Shown: positions 1 through 7,272, counted from the stretch's first letter. The stretch is 64,000 bases of DNA from Aliihoeflea aestuarii (GCF_024105665.1 NZ_JAAAMK010000002.1:310001-374000), one strand, 5' to 3'. The notes: generated by a model from the letters alone, not told the origin. Made by a program: numbers and translations.

Positions 1-1
1 G

Positions 2-547
2 GCCGCAGGTCAACCGCCTGCCGAACAGACCGCGCCCGCAACCGGAAATGATGACGGTCCGGCGGCCCAGGATGACGCAGTCCAACCCGAGCGCGGCGAT
101 TGCATCGAGCCGGCAGCCGGCGCGGAAGCGTCGGGCTCTACCGACGATATGCAGGCCCGCCTTGGTGCGGACGCCAATTCGGTTAGCGCGCCTGACGCCG
201 AAGAGGCCGCAACCGGAACCGACGCCACGGAAGGCGAGCAGGACTCGGCAAGCCAGTCGTCGGCCGAAACGCAGCCGGTCGCCGGTGAAGACGCAGGTAC
301 GGCACCGGGCGGTTCCGGTTCGAGCGGCTGGACGGGCGGACTGGGCGGCTCCGACATCGGCACGAGCCAGGCGGAGGAGCTGGATTCATCGCCTCAGCAA
401 GACCCTCCGGCGGTCGCATCCGGGCTTGATCCGATCAGTGGCGAAACCGCCATCGAAGGCCCTCAGGCACCTCCGCCTGCCGACGATGGCGCGGCGGCTA
501 CGCCCACGGCACCGGACGAGGATGAGCAATTGGCCGCAAACTGCTGA
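2..547 (+). CDS. C-terminal part of an acidic Ala/Pro/Gly-rich protein (5' end outside window)
   Basis: The reading frame is open from the first base of the window to a TGA at 545-547, so this is the last 181 residues of a longer protein. The composition is strongly biased: Ala, Gly, Pro, Asp, Glu, Ser and Gln dominate, there is almost no hydrophobic segment, and a Gly/Ser/Trp-rich stretch (SGSSGWTGGLGG) sits near residue 100 of the visible part. The chain ends LAANC. It reads as a disordered acidic tail or linker. No domain is recognisable, so no function is proposed. A shorter in-frame start at 149 exists, but the coding character clearly continues upstream of it. Confidence 0.6.
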   Translation, partial: AAGQPPAEQTAPATGNDDGPAAQDDAVQPERGDCIEPAAGAEASGSTDDMQARLGADANSVSAPDAEEAATGTDATEGEQDSASQSSAETQPVAGEDAGTAPGGSGSSGWTGGLGGSDIGTSQAEELDSSPQQDPPAVASGLDPISGETAIEGPQAPPPADDGAAATPTAPDEDEQLAANC

Positions 548-741
548 CGCACCTGATCAATCGCATGTCGTCTCGACAATCGCAGCGCGACCTGTCGCGC
601 AGTGTCCTTGCTTTCATTTTCCGCATAGGCCAGGCAGTCGATTGGATGGCCTGACGTCAGGCTGACTGACGACGAAACGGTTCCATAAAACGCGCCACGA
701 TTGCGTTTCGCAGAGTTGCTGAAATGACGACCGACGTCCGG

Positions 742-1413
742 TCAGGAAATCCAGTCCCGGCTGACGGCAGGGCTGGTCATGCTCGCCTGCGCCGCCAGCA
801 CGACCTCCGTACGGCTTCTCGCATTCATCTTCTGCATCAGAATGGTCATATAATGCTTGACGGTCTGTTCGCTGATCGCAAGACGCATGCCGATCTCGCT
901 GTTCGTCTTCCCATGCAGAAGGAGCTTGAGAATCTGCTCCTCGCGCAGGCTGAGACGTATATTGGCCGGCTTGCGGCTGGCGATCGAAGCCAGTCGCATC
1001 GCATTGATGACCGACATCGCCAGGCTGTGCGTAATGAAGATTTCACCTCTTGCGACGCAGCGAATGGCGTCGATGAGTTGCGCGCCCGTGCTCGTCGACA
1101 GGATATAGCCCGCCGCGCCGGCTTCCAGAACCTTGACGGCGCTCGCGACCTGGGTCGAGCCGGTCATGAGTACCAATTTTGATTGACCCGCCGTCTGAAT
1201 ACTTTGACGTATGACGGAATTGTCCTCGCCGGCCAGTCGCCCGCAGATAATCACGACGCAATCATGACTTGCAACCGACGACAGAAAAGACTGGAGATCA
1301 GCCAGCGAATTACCTGAACCGACGACTGCCAGATCGGAGCAATCGCCCAACTCAGCTTCCAAACCTCTCAACCGGATAGGTTGATCGTCGAAGAACGCAA
1401 CACGCGTTGTCAT
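742..1413 (-). CDS. LuxR/NarL-type response regulator with degenerate receiver
   Basis: 223 residues. The C-terminal third (about 150-210) is a LuxR helix-turn-helix: LSLREEQILKLLLHGKTN, then SEIGMRLAISEQTVKHYM. Residues 1-125 have the receiver fold pattern with the acidic pair D9-D10 and LMTGST at the end of strand 4. The phospho-acceptor position holds Cys57 (IICGRLAG) instead of Asp, and the usual Lys after GYI(L) is replaced by Ser. The protein is therefore predicted to bind DNA without canonical aspartyl phosphorylation, perhaps by ligand or dimer control. No sensor kinase gene is adjacent. Start ATG 1413 is the first in frame; the Shine-Dalgarno is weak. Confidence 0.85.
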   Translation of the reverse strand: MTTRVAFFDDQPIRLRGLEAELGDCSDLAVVGSGNSLADLQSFLSSVASHDCVVIICGRLAGEDNSVIRQSIQTAGQSKLVLMTGSTQVASAVKVLEAGAAGYILSTSTGAQLIDAIRCVARGEIFITHSLAMSVINAMRLASIASRKPANIRLSLREEQILKLLLHGKTNSEIGMRLAISEQTVKHYMTILMQKMNARSRTEVVLAAQASMTSPAVSRDWIS

Positions 1414-1841
1414 CTGAAGATGCCCCGATCTTTGTCAGATATCCACAATACCCCCACCCGGCGAAGTCGTAAACGGATTATTTACTGCATCAGTTAATCT
1501 CAAACTGGTCGGATCGAGATTTTAGGGCATAGTCCGAAGCAGCTAGTTCTCGCAGCCCCTATAAAAACAGTGATATGATTGATACGCCCTGCGATCTTGA
1601 CGTAGCCTTTTCGAGAATATTTTGTGTTCGACGAATTGTCGGTGTTCGCCGGAACCATACTGCGAAGCTCTGGGCGTGGGCGCGCCTGCTTCAATCTTGA
1701 TAGAATACCGGCCTCTTGATGGTGCACAAACGAAGATATCGAAAATTTCTATAAACAAAATGATGTACTAAGTGCTGTAATAGGTTATGCTTATTTGCAA
1801 GCTTTCGAAATTGTGATCAATCGACCTTGCAAGGGACCGTC
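1414..1841. other. intergenic region, AT-richer, no convincing gene
   Basis: Lies between the response regulator (leftward) and a small rightward gene. Short overlapping leftward frames at 1500-1758 have no coding character. A small inverted repeat GTAAA-N7-TTTAC at 1469-1485 lies 56 nt upstream of the regulator start and could be an operator. Nothing else is supported. Confidence 0.4.
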
Positions 1842-2249
1842 ATGGCAGGGGATTTCGGGGTGCTTCGTTCCAAAAGCGGTCATCGGAGCCGCACCGAAAC
1901 GTTGGTCAAAGCCGGCGATCGGCCACATGAAACGAGGTCTCAACTCCAGCAACGGGTGCTGACTGAGATATCGGTCACGTCCGCCTGTCACCCGGATGGT
2001 ACGATCTACCCCTGCCCGGCCGGGATCGAGGATGACGTTCTCGATGTGCTTTTTAAGGAAAGCCTGCTCGTCGGCACGCCGATCGACGAACTCGTCGTCC
2101 GGTCCTTCGATCTGTTGATGAATGAAGACGAGACCGCTTCGAAAGCGCAATTGATACGCATGCGTCAACGACTCCTGATCGCGATGGCCGCGGTCGACGA
2201 CCGGCTTCGCACAGGCCCGGAGCGACCAAATGGCGGAATGCACTCCTGA
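1842..2249 (+). CDS. hypothetical protein
   Basis: 135 residues from ATG 1842, chosen because AAGGGA lies 5 nt upstream; an in-frame ATG at 1827 has no such site. The N-terminal third is basic and polar. The C-terminal half is predicted helical and acidic (VLDVLFKESLLVGTPIDELV, then a segment rich in Leu, Met and Arg). A conserved-looking CHPDGTIYPCP segment near residue 55 has two cysteines that might bind metal. The opposite strand is also open (1791-2273) but reads like a shadow. I recognise no family. It stands alone between the response regulator and the tRNA-Ser/prophage junction. Confidence 0.45.
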   Translation: MAGDFGVLRSKSGHRSRTETLVKAGDRPHETRSQLQQRVLTEISVTSACHPDGTIYPCPAGIEDDVLDVLFKESLLVGTPIDELVVRSFDLLMNEDETASKAQLIRMRQRLLIAMAAVDDRLRTGPERPNGGMHS

Positions 2250-2439
2250 GTCTCGTCGAGCCTGGCTGTGCAAATTGCCTTGAAAACGGTGCCGGTCTTT
2301 CGTTGCTTAACGAGCAATGCGCGGATTCATTGATTCTGCCATAATTTTTTCATCGCTGGGAACAGTGTCTTAACGGCACCGCATGGCGCGCTCGAGCGGT
2401 GATGTGCAGATCGCGTCATGGAGAGAAATCGGCGGTGTT

Positions 2440-2529
2440 TGGCGGAGGGAGTGGGATTCGAACCCACGGAGACATTGCTGCCTCGCCGGTTTTCAAGACC
2501 GGTGCCTTAAACCGCTCGGCCATCCCTCC
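2440..2529 (-). tRNA. tRNA-Ser (anticodon UGA)
   Basis: Read on the minus strand the gene starts GGAGGGATGGCCGAGCGG and ends TCCCTCCGCCA. The 7-bp acceptor stem closes with discriminator G and an encoded CCA (2442-2440). The anticodon arm is CCGGT-CTTGAAA-ACCGG with anticodon TGA. A variable arm is present, giving the 90-nt length of a type II tRNA. Its 5' half (2491-2529) lies inside the 40-bp repeat repeated at 20232-20271, so this is the attachment-site tRNA of the element to its right. The promoter region beyond 2530 belongs to the element. Confidence 0.97.
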
Positions 2530-2530
2530 G
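2491..2530. repeat. attL core: 40-bp direct repeat in the 5' half of tRNA-Ser
   Basis: Exactly identical to 20232-20271 (begins tttcaagaccggtgcc, ends ccatccctccg). Flanking bases differ on both sides (t/a before, a/t after), so the identity block is exactly 40 bp. It runs from the anticodon loop to one base beyond the 5' end of the tRNA gene. Together with the adjacent integrase it defines the left end of the integrated element. Confidence 0.95.
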
Positions 2531-2568
2531 AGATTGATTTCGTTAGCTAATCTGGCTTTGTCCTGCCC

Positions 2569-2600
2569 TGCTACCAGGCCGTTGCTACCATTTTGCTACC
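2569..2600. repeat. left arm-type integrase sites (three TGCTACC repeats)
   Basis: TGCTACC occurs at 2569-2575, 2583-2589 and 2594-2600, between the attL core and the integrase stop codon. The last two form tgctaccattttgctaccga, which closely matches tgctaccaatttgctaccga at the right end (20095-20114). Short repeats flanking the core at both ends are typical arm sites of tyrosine recombinases; binding itself is inferred. Confidence 0.6.
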
Positions 2601-2609
2601 GAATGCGGT

Positions 2610-3767
2610 TCACGCTGTCGGCTTTACCGCTGCTCGGATCATCACGTCAACCTGTTCCGCAGCATCTGCTTGCATTCCGGGCATGACGTGACTGTAGAGG
2701 TCCAGCGTAATCCCGATGGTCGAGTGCCCCAAACGCTCGCTAGCGACCTTCGGATGCACGCCGGCCGATAGCATCTGCGAAGCGTGTGTATGCCGCAGAT
2801 CATGGAAACGGATACGCGGCAGTTCGGTCTTGGTGATTAGGCGCACCCACTCATGCGTCAGCGAACGCGGCTGGATCGGGCTACCGTCGTATTGTGCCAC
2901 GACGAAGCTGTCGTCATCCGGGCGCAAGCCGAGGCGTAGTTGCTCTTCCGCCTGCCTCGCACGATGCGCCTTCAACTCAGCAAGAACCGTTGTGGATACG
3001 GCCACAACGCGCGCCCTGCCCGATTTCGGCTCCTTATACCGGACGCCCTCTTTCGTTTGCTCTGCGCTCTCTACAACGGCGATGCTGCGGCGATTGTCGC
3101 CAAGCTCCACATTGCGCCAGCGTAGTGCCAATATCTCCCCTCGCCTCAGCCCGCACATGACAGCCAGCAGTGTCGGCACAAACATGCGCGTCGGTCGCAA
3201 GGCCTCAAGGAGCGCGTGCGTCTGCGCTGCGTCATAGGCCAGCATCTTTTTGCGCTCGACTTTGGGCGGCGTCGTGGCCTGTGCCGGGTTCTTCGAAATC
3301 CTATCCCACGTCACGGCCTGGCTGAGCGCCTTAATTAGCACCCTGCGCATGTGGTGGACGGTGCGAGGCGATAGACCGCCCTTCCCGTCCCTGCGGCCTT
3401 CGGTCAGTGCCTTGGTGAATGCCGCGTCGATCCGATCTGTCTTGAGCTTCGATAGGGTGATGGAACCAATCAGCGGGGCCATGCCCTTCTGCATCAACTC
3501 ACTGTATCGCTCGTGCGTCTTTGCCGAAACCGATGGCTTGATGAAGGTCAGCCACTCGTCCAAGAACTCGGCAACCGTCTGCTTGCTAGCCTCGACATAA
3601 TTGCCGGACTTCATCTGCGTGACGAGGCGAGCGCATTCCTCTTCAGCTTTGCGCTTCGAAGTCGTCTTGAATGTGTGCCACTTTCGCCGACGCTTGCCCG
3701 TCTCATCGTAGATATCGATGATAATGGCCCATGTGCCTGGGCTGCGCTCGCGAACGTGGCCTTTCAT
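2610..3767 (-). CDS. int: tyrosine recombinase, phage integrase
   Basis: 385 residues. It integrates and excises the element at tRNA-Ser. The N-terminal Arm-binding-like domain is at about 1-60, an SAM-like core-binding domain at 63-165, and the catalytic domain at 175-370. Catalytic residues are visible: R208 (GLRRGE), K248 (EPKSGRA), H322 and R325 (FHDLRHTHAS), H348 (RLGHST) and Tyr358 (LDLYSH). It is complete and apparently intact. The start ATG 3767 overlaps the stop of the upstream RHH gene (TAATG), so the two are translationally coupled. The gene reads toward attL, 80 bp from the tRNA. A fragment of a related integrase C-terminus lies beyond attR. Confidence 0.96.
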   Translation of the reverse strand: MKGHVRERSPGTWAIIIDIYDETGKRRRKWHTFKTTSKRKAEEECARLVTQMKSGNYVEASKQTVAEFLDEWLTFIKPSVSAKTHERYSELMQKGMAPLIGSITLSKLKTDRIDAAFTKALTEGRRDGKGGLSPRTVHHMRRVLIKALSQAVTWDRISKNPAQATTPPKVERKKMLAYDAAQTHALLEALRPTRMFVPTLLAVMCGLRRGEILALRWRNVELGDNRRSIAVVESAEQTKEGVRYKEPKSGRARVVAVSTTVLAELKAHRARQAEEQLRLGLRPDDDSFVVAQYDGSPIQPRSLTHEWVRLITKTELPRIRFHDLRHTHASQMLSAGVHPKVASERLGHSTIGITLDLYSHVMPGMQADAAEQVDVMIRAAVKPTA

Positions 3768-4228
3768 TATCCAAGCTCCCTATATCGGCTTTGGTAATCG
3801 CCAATTAATTCGGCGAACTCATCTTCGGACAAGCTCGGTTCCGTCAGTTCAGACGACTTGTGAACTATCATCATCGCCGCCTTGTAAATGTCCCAAGCTA
3901 CATCGCGAACGCTATCGTAGTGGGTCATCATCGAGACCATGTAATCGGCCAGCATATGCCGCGCTTTTTCCTTGTCCTCGACCGTCGTTAGACGCTCGAA
4001 AAAAGCGTTCAGTTCGCTGTCGATGCTATTCACATCTAGAATTTTCTCATTCGCTTCCTGAGCAAAGGCATGCGCTTGGCTGTGCACTCTCAGCCCAATC
4101 TCTGCCAATTGCCTGACGGCATCCGAACGGGTCGCAATCCTATTGGCAAACCGCCAATCGTCGATGGCTGTCACCTCATCATCCGACATCATGATCGGTA
4201 CGCGGTTCTCACGAGGCTTTTTGGCCAT
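3767..4228 (-). CDS. ribbon-helix-helix-type regulator upstream of integrase
   Basis: 153 residues from ATG 4228, which has GGAAAGG 8 nt upstream; the longer frame from 4261 lacks this. Residues 8-45 (RVPIMMSDDEVTAIDDW, then ATRSDAVRQLAEIGL) match the MetJ/Arc-type RHH pattern of a beta strand followed by two helices. The C-terminal 100 residues are helical and could mediate oligomerisation. It is transcribed with int, with 1-nt stop/start overlap, and divergently from the early operon. By position it may control both, taking the place a phage repressor would occupy. That role is inferred from context only. Confidence 0.7.
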   Translation of the reverse strand: MAKKPRENRVPIMMSDDEVTAIDDWRFANRIATRSDAVRQLAEIGLRVHSQAHAFAQEANEKILDVNSIDSELNAFFERLTTVEDKEKARHMLADYMVSMMTHYDSVRDVAWDIYKAAMMIVHKSSELTEPSLSEDEFAELIGDYQSRYRELG

Positions 4229-4261
4229 CTGGCTAACCTTTCCACAGTTCTGCACACCCAC

Positions 4262-4376
4262 CGATACAAAATCGGCACAAAAAGCACAAGCGGCATTGAC
4301 CGCGACTCACAAATCAGTTTTGATTAAAAAACGGCACAAGTCGTGCCGCAAACGCTTTTAGGAACACGGAGAGAAC
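4262..4376. promoter_or_regulatory. divergent control region with palindromic operator candidate
   Basis: Lies between the leftward RHH-int pair and the rightward early operon. A perfect inverted repeat CGGCAC-N5-GTGCCG is at 4332-4348, and its half-site CGGCACAA also occurs at 4273-4280. A rightward promoter is plausible: TTGACC at 4296-4301 and TTTGAT at 4319-4324 with 17-nt spacing, which would place the palindrome over the transcription start. GGAACACGGAGAG precedes the first early gene. Confidence 0.45.
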
Positions 4377-4586
4377 ATGACCCTTGATGAAGCGCTATCG
4401 CGCCCAACTATACCGGTGCCCGTAGCAGGAAGATTATTTTTCGGACTGGCACGTGGTGCTGCATACGACGCAGCAAGATCTGGTGACATTCCGACGATCC
4501 GCATAGGCCGTCGCCTCGTCGTTCCGGTGGTTCCACTGGCTGAAAAGCTGGGGCTGCGCGCCACTATCGGAAAGGCAGCGGCATGA
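4377..4586 (+). CDS. AlpA/excisionase-like helix-turn-helix protein, first early gene
   Basis: 69 residues. The segment RLFFGLARGAAYDAARSG followed by DIPTIRIGRRLVVPVVPLAEKLG (about 19-58) has the winged helix-turn-helix layout of small MerR/AlpA/excisionase-type proteins: a recognition helix, then a wing containing a conserved G-R-R/Lys-type turn. It may act as an activator of the early operon or as a recombination directionality factor. The stop codon overlaps the next start (ATGA at 4583). Confidence 0.6.
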   Translation: MTLDEALSRPTIPVPVAGRLFFGLARGAAYDAARSGDIPTIRIGRRLVVPVVPLAEKLGLRATIGKAAA

Positions 4587-4999
4587 TGGCTGCTGCTCAA
4601 AAGAAAGGCCCGGCAGAGGTTGCACCCTCAATGCCGAGCCGGATGTCCAATCCAGAACCTCCACAGGATCAGAAAATGAACAAGCACAGCAATAACACGG
4701 CTGCGGCAGGCGCGGCAATACCACCGTCCGCCAAGGATTATTCGGAAGCCTTTTACGGCTTGGAAGAAGACATCATGCGGATCGCTCGGCATGTCAAACT
4801 GGCGAACTATCTGCTTGGCAGCCTTAGCGACCGTCTCGAAAATGAGGATATCAAGCCGGGGCATTTGCAACTGTTGGAGCACGCGTCCTACGCTCTCGAT
4901 GATGTACACCGCGAGTGCCGCGATCTCGACGCCGCCTATCTCGCCACTTTCAACGACCTCGTAAGTCGCGAGAACGCTGCGCTGGGGATGCGGTCATGA
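4583..4999 (+). CDS. hypothetical early phage protein
   Basis: 138 residues. ATG 4583 overlaps the preceding stop and has GGAAAGG 7 nt upstream. An internal ATG at 4676 also has a fair site (AGGA) and would remove a Pro-rich leader. The C-terminal 90 residues look like a helical bundle (LEEDIMRIARHVKLANYLLG, then a second Leu-rich helix and an acidic stretch). Part of a translationally coupled operon. Its pattern of a short polar leader plus helices resembles the following gene, so the two may be distant paralogues. No function is assigned. Confidence 0.6.
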   Translation: MMAAAQKKGPAEVAPSMPSRMSNPEPPQDQKMNKHSNNTAAAGAAIPPSAKDYSEAFYGLEEDIMRIARHVKLANYLLGSLSDRLENEDIKPGHLQLLEHASYALDDVHRECRDLDAAYLATFNDLVSRENAALGMRS

Positions 5000-5361
5000 G
5001 CAAGCCCAGCACAAGCACGGCTGCGGCCGATGAGGCAAGCGACCGGATGTCATCGATAGCCGCACTTGACTTCGAGGCTTGGCCTGACAGCGGTAAGCTG
5101 GAAACGCTTAAATCGTTGCTGGGGGAATGGGACTCGATGCGGTCCATCCTCTACCTCGCTAACTCTTGCATGTACCTTTCAAAGGCCAAGCTGGTTGACG
5201 CTTTCGTTAACGAACCAGAAGCGCTGATGAATTTGGTCGATTGCTTGGATGGTCGCACCGAGCAATTGAGAGAGATTGCCAACATGGCTGACGCGGCTCG
5301 CTCGCGCCTCCTTATCGCTGCTGCTGCTGCGAGCTTCGTTGATGCCGAGGTGCAGGCATGA
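4996..5361 (+). CDS. hypothetical early phage protein
   Basis: 121 residues starting at ATG 4996, which overlaps the upstream stop (ATGA). Longer in-frame extensions to 4915 lie inside the previous gene. It begins MSKPSTSTAAADEASD, similar in flavour to the MNKHSNNTAAAGAA leader of the previous protein, and continues as an all-helical Leu/Ala-rich acidic domain. No family recognised. The next gene starts in an ATGA overlap at 5358. Confidence 0.6.
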   Translation: MSKPSTSTAAADEASDRMSSIAALDFEAWPDSGKLETLKSLLGEWDSMRSILYLANSCMYLSKAKLVDAFVNEPEALMNLVDCLDGRTEQLREIANMADAARSRLLIAAAAASFVDAEVQA

Positions 5362-5816
5362 CCGAGCTTTCCGATGAAGAACTCGAACGCCGCATGCGAG
5401 CGAAGTGGGATGTCGGCACGAAGCCGAAGCCCGCGCTCATGTCCGAGAGAGACAGGCAAACCGCCGCCGCGCTCGTCGGTCGCGACAATGTCGATCGCTT
5501 TCAGAACATCAGGGAGGGACGCCGGTTTCGACCGGCTCCCGTCCAAGTCCATTACGAGTATTTCGAGGTGCCGGGCAACATCTATGCGCTGGCGCAATAC
5601 CGCATCGTCCGCGTCGAAAACGGCCGGCAGCAGGATCATCGCTGGGACGCGTTCGAAACGACGATGGAGGACGAGGTAAAGCGGCTCCGCGCGAAAGGCT
5701 TCACCGTTCGCCGTGTCTACCTTGGCGACGAGGCACCGCGTCGTGACAGACAGCCGGAAAGCCGCAAGAAGCGCATCCTCGACGGCCTCGCCAACTTCAA
5801 GCTGCGGAGGCGCTGA
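5358..5816 (+). CDS. hypothetical early phage protein
   Basis: 152 residues. Start and stop both overlap neighbouring genes by 4 and 1 nt. A charged N-terminal half precedes a compact segment with a likely beta-sheet pattern (YFEVPGNIYALAQYRIVRV, then VENGRQQDHRWDAFETTMED). The C-terminal tail is strongly basic (RRDRQPESRKKRILDG to KLRRR) and could contact nucleic acid. Family not recognised. Position just before the replication gene suggests an accessory role in early DNA functions, by inference only. Confidence 0.6.
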   Translation: MTELSDEELERRMRAKWDVGTKPKPALMSERDRQTAAALVGRDNVDRFQNIREGRRFRPAPVQVHYEYFEVPGNIYALAQYRIVRVENGRQQDHRWDAFETTMEDEVKRLRAKGFTVRRVYLGDEAPRRDRQPESRKKRILDGLANFKLRRR

Positions 5817-6376
5817 TGGCTCGCAGCAAATTCAAACGCAAGGGCAAGGCGAAGTTCATCATGATCGACGCCTACATCATTCGGTCGGCAGCGTGGCAGG
5901 CGCTCACGGCGAATGACCGTGCGACGTACCTCGAACTTAAATGGCGATACGACGGATTGAACAACGGTCGTATTGGGCTGGGGGAGCGGGAGCTTGCCGC
6001 CTCGCTTCACTTCGGTCGCGATACCGGACGCCGATCCCTGAAGAACCTCGTCGAGAAGGGCTTCGCGGTTAAATCGAAGGCGAGCGGGTTCAATGTCAAA
6101 AGCCGCATGGCAACCGAATGGAGGCTGACCGAATACGCCTGCGATGTGACTGGCGAACTGCCGACGAAGGACTTCATGCGGTGGCCCGAAGAAAATCCAC
6201 AGGCGCATCTCAGGTCCGCACAGGCGCATCTCAGGTCCAGTCAACGCGCCGGAAATGACCGAAAAGGTGCTGACAGGCGCATCTCAAGGCCTGTGAAGGC
6301 CAATTCTGATGATCCACAGGCGCATCTCAGGTCCACATATAATACTACCATGGGAGGGACGACCGATGCAGCGTGA
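5816..6376 (+). CDS. replication-initiator-like HTH protein carrying internal iterons
   Basis: 186 residues. It begins MARSKFKRKGKAKFIMIDAY. A helix-turn-helix-like block is at 20-105 (ATYLELKWRYDGLNNGRIGL, ELAASLHFGRDTGRRSLKNL). The polar tail contains QAHLRS three times. The same tail region of the DNA carries four copies of a 20-bp repeat (6198, 6219, 6272, 6315), one of them out of frame, so selection is on DNA rather than peptide. This is the lambda-O arrangement: an initiator gene containing its own origin. Proteins with this N-terminus recur in rhizobial phages and islands; the initiator role is inferred. Confidence 0.7.
   Translation: MARSKFKRKGKAKFIMIDAYIIRSAAWQALTANDRATYLELKWRYDGLNNGRIGLGERELAASLHFGRDTGRRSLKNLVEKGFAVKSKASGFNVKSRMATEWRLTEYACDVTGELPTKDFMRWPEENPQAHLRSAQAHLRSSQRAGNDRKGADRRISRPVKANSDDPQAHLRSTYNTTMGGTTDAA
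6198..6334 (+). repeat. iteron array, candidate replication origin of the element
   Basis: The 20-bp unit cacaggcgcatctcaggtcc occurs exactly at 6198-6217, 6219-6238 and 6315-6334. A diverged copy (gacaggcgcatctcaaggcc) is at 6272-6291. The first two are 21 bp apart, two helical turns. An AT-rich stretch (acatataatactacca) follows at 6335-6350 and could be the unwinding element. The array sits inside the 3' part of the initiator-like gene. Confidence 0.65.
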
Positions 6377-6686
6377 CGATACTCCGCTCCTGTCGTGGCA
6401 GCTACCTTTCGCAGTGATCCCGTTCCCCGCTCTTAAACGGTCAGGGCATGCTCGGAAGATCGCTCAACAGCTATCCAAGGCCAGAACCAATAGGGAAGCC
6501 GATTGGATTTTGCATCGTGCCCTATCATCGGCGCACGACCAGATGGTGAAAGCCGGCATATTGTCGTCAGACGCCGATGATGAACTCGGTGACTTCCGAT
6601 TTCTCATCCATTCCCACTGCATCAGGATCAATGCCCGGTGGGTGCCCGCGCTCGAAGATGATCGAACTAGCGGGGGTGTCGCATGA
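6366..6686 (+). CDS. DUF6074-like phage protein
   Basis: 106 residues from ATG 6366, preceded by GGGAGGG; the gene overlaps the end of the upstream gene by 11 nt. The pattern LSWQLPFAVIPFPALKRSGHARKIAQQL followed by ADWILHRALSSAHDQMVKAG resembles the small DUF6074-type proteins common in rhizobial phages: an N-terminal aromatic/Pro block, then helices beginning near a basic GHARKI segment. Function unknown. Assignment is from memory of the family pattern. Confidence 0.55.
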   Translation: MQRDDTPLLSWQLPFAVIPFPALKRSGHARKIAQQLSKARTNREADWILHRALSSAHDQMVKAGILSSDADDELGDFRFLIHSHCIRINARWVPALEDDRTSGGVA

Positions 6687-6955
6687 CGATAGAAAGCGAA
6701 GGCCGTCAGGCTGACTGGCGTCGAAAACATCCGAAGCGGTATCTGGCGCATGTCGAGGTCGGCAAGGCCCTGAACCGTGGCGATCTGGTCAAAGGCGCTT
6801 GCGAGGTCTGCGGTCGCACCGACGCCGAAACGCGGATCGACGGGCATCACGACGATTATTCAAAGCCGCTCGATGTCCGGTGGCTGTGCCGGCGTCACCA
6901 CATTCTCCTGCACTCGCGCGGCGATGACATGTTCGCAGAAAGGCGGTCGGCATGA
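6683..6955 (+). CDS. small zinc-finger/HNH-like phage protein
   Basis: 90 residues, ATGA overlap with the upstream gene. Residues 38-80 contain CEVCGRTDAETRIDGHHDDY then PLDVRWLCRRHHILLH. The Cys pair, paired His and final C-x2-HH resemble a treble-clef/HNH nuclease core in which zinc is held by the two Cys and C-terminal residues. Similar short proteins are frequent in phage early operons. Whether it cleaves DNA is open, since the usual HNH Asn is not evident. Confidence 0.6.
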   Translation: MTIESEGRQADWRRKHPKRYLAHVEVGKALNRGDLVKGACEVCGRTDAETRIDGHHDDYSKPLDVRWLCRRHHILLHSRGDDMFAERRSA

Positions 6956-7086
6956 TGATGAACATTATCCACGTCTTCCGCATGTTTTATCATAGCCGGA
7001 TGTCTCGGAGGCATCTCGACAGTGCCAATCGGCATATGGCTGCGTTTGACCGACTGATCGCTGCCTATGATGCGAGGCAGCGATGA
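6952..7086 (+). CDS. small phage protein, 44 residues
   Basis: Starts at one of three consecutive ATG codons (6952, 6955, 6958), the first overlapping the upstream stop. It ends TGA 7084-7086, overlapping the next start at 7083. Gap-free packing between two real genes is the main evidence. The peptide is basic and His/Met-rich (IIHVFRMFYHSRMSRRHLDS), amphipathic, with no recognised domain. Confidence 0.5.
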   Translation: MMMNIIHVFRMFYHSRMSRRHLDSANRHMAAFDRLIAAYDARQR

Positions 7087-7265
7087 TGACGCTCGTCTAC
7101 ATCGTCATCGCGCTCGTCATCGGCTTCCTGCTCGGAGAGAACCGGGCTGTGAAGTCTGGCAACGCCATACTCGACGAACATCAGCGGCTTGTTCTCGAAG
7201 CGTTCAAAGAAGTGGCCACAGACGTGGACATTCGCGACGAGCCGATCCGCCCGCATTTCCATTGA
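7083..7265 (+). CDS. small single-pass membrane protein
   Basis: 60 residues. The first 20 residues (MTLVYIVIALVIGFLLGE) form one hydrophobic helix. A soluble cytoplasmic tail ends PIRPHFH. It overlaps the upstream gene by 4 nt and closes the translationally coupled early operon. A role in superinfection exclusion or host membrane modification is possible, but nothing in the sequence shows it. Confidence 0.55.
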   Translation: MMTLVYIVIALVIGFLLGENRAVKSGNAILDEHQRLVLEAFKEVATDVDIRDEPIRPHFH

Positions 7266-7272
7266 GGTGAGC

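Noticed and set aside
1791-2273. 160-codon leftward frame opposite the small hypothetical gene
   Set aside because: No ribosome site, and composition is typical of a complement; the plus-strand frame has a good Shine-Dalgarno sequence.
6198-6334. CRISPR array
   Set aside because: Only four 20-bp repeats with uneven spacing (21, 53 and 43 bp), inside a coding gene and partly in frame; fits iterons.
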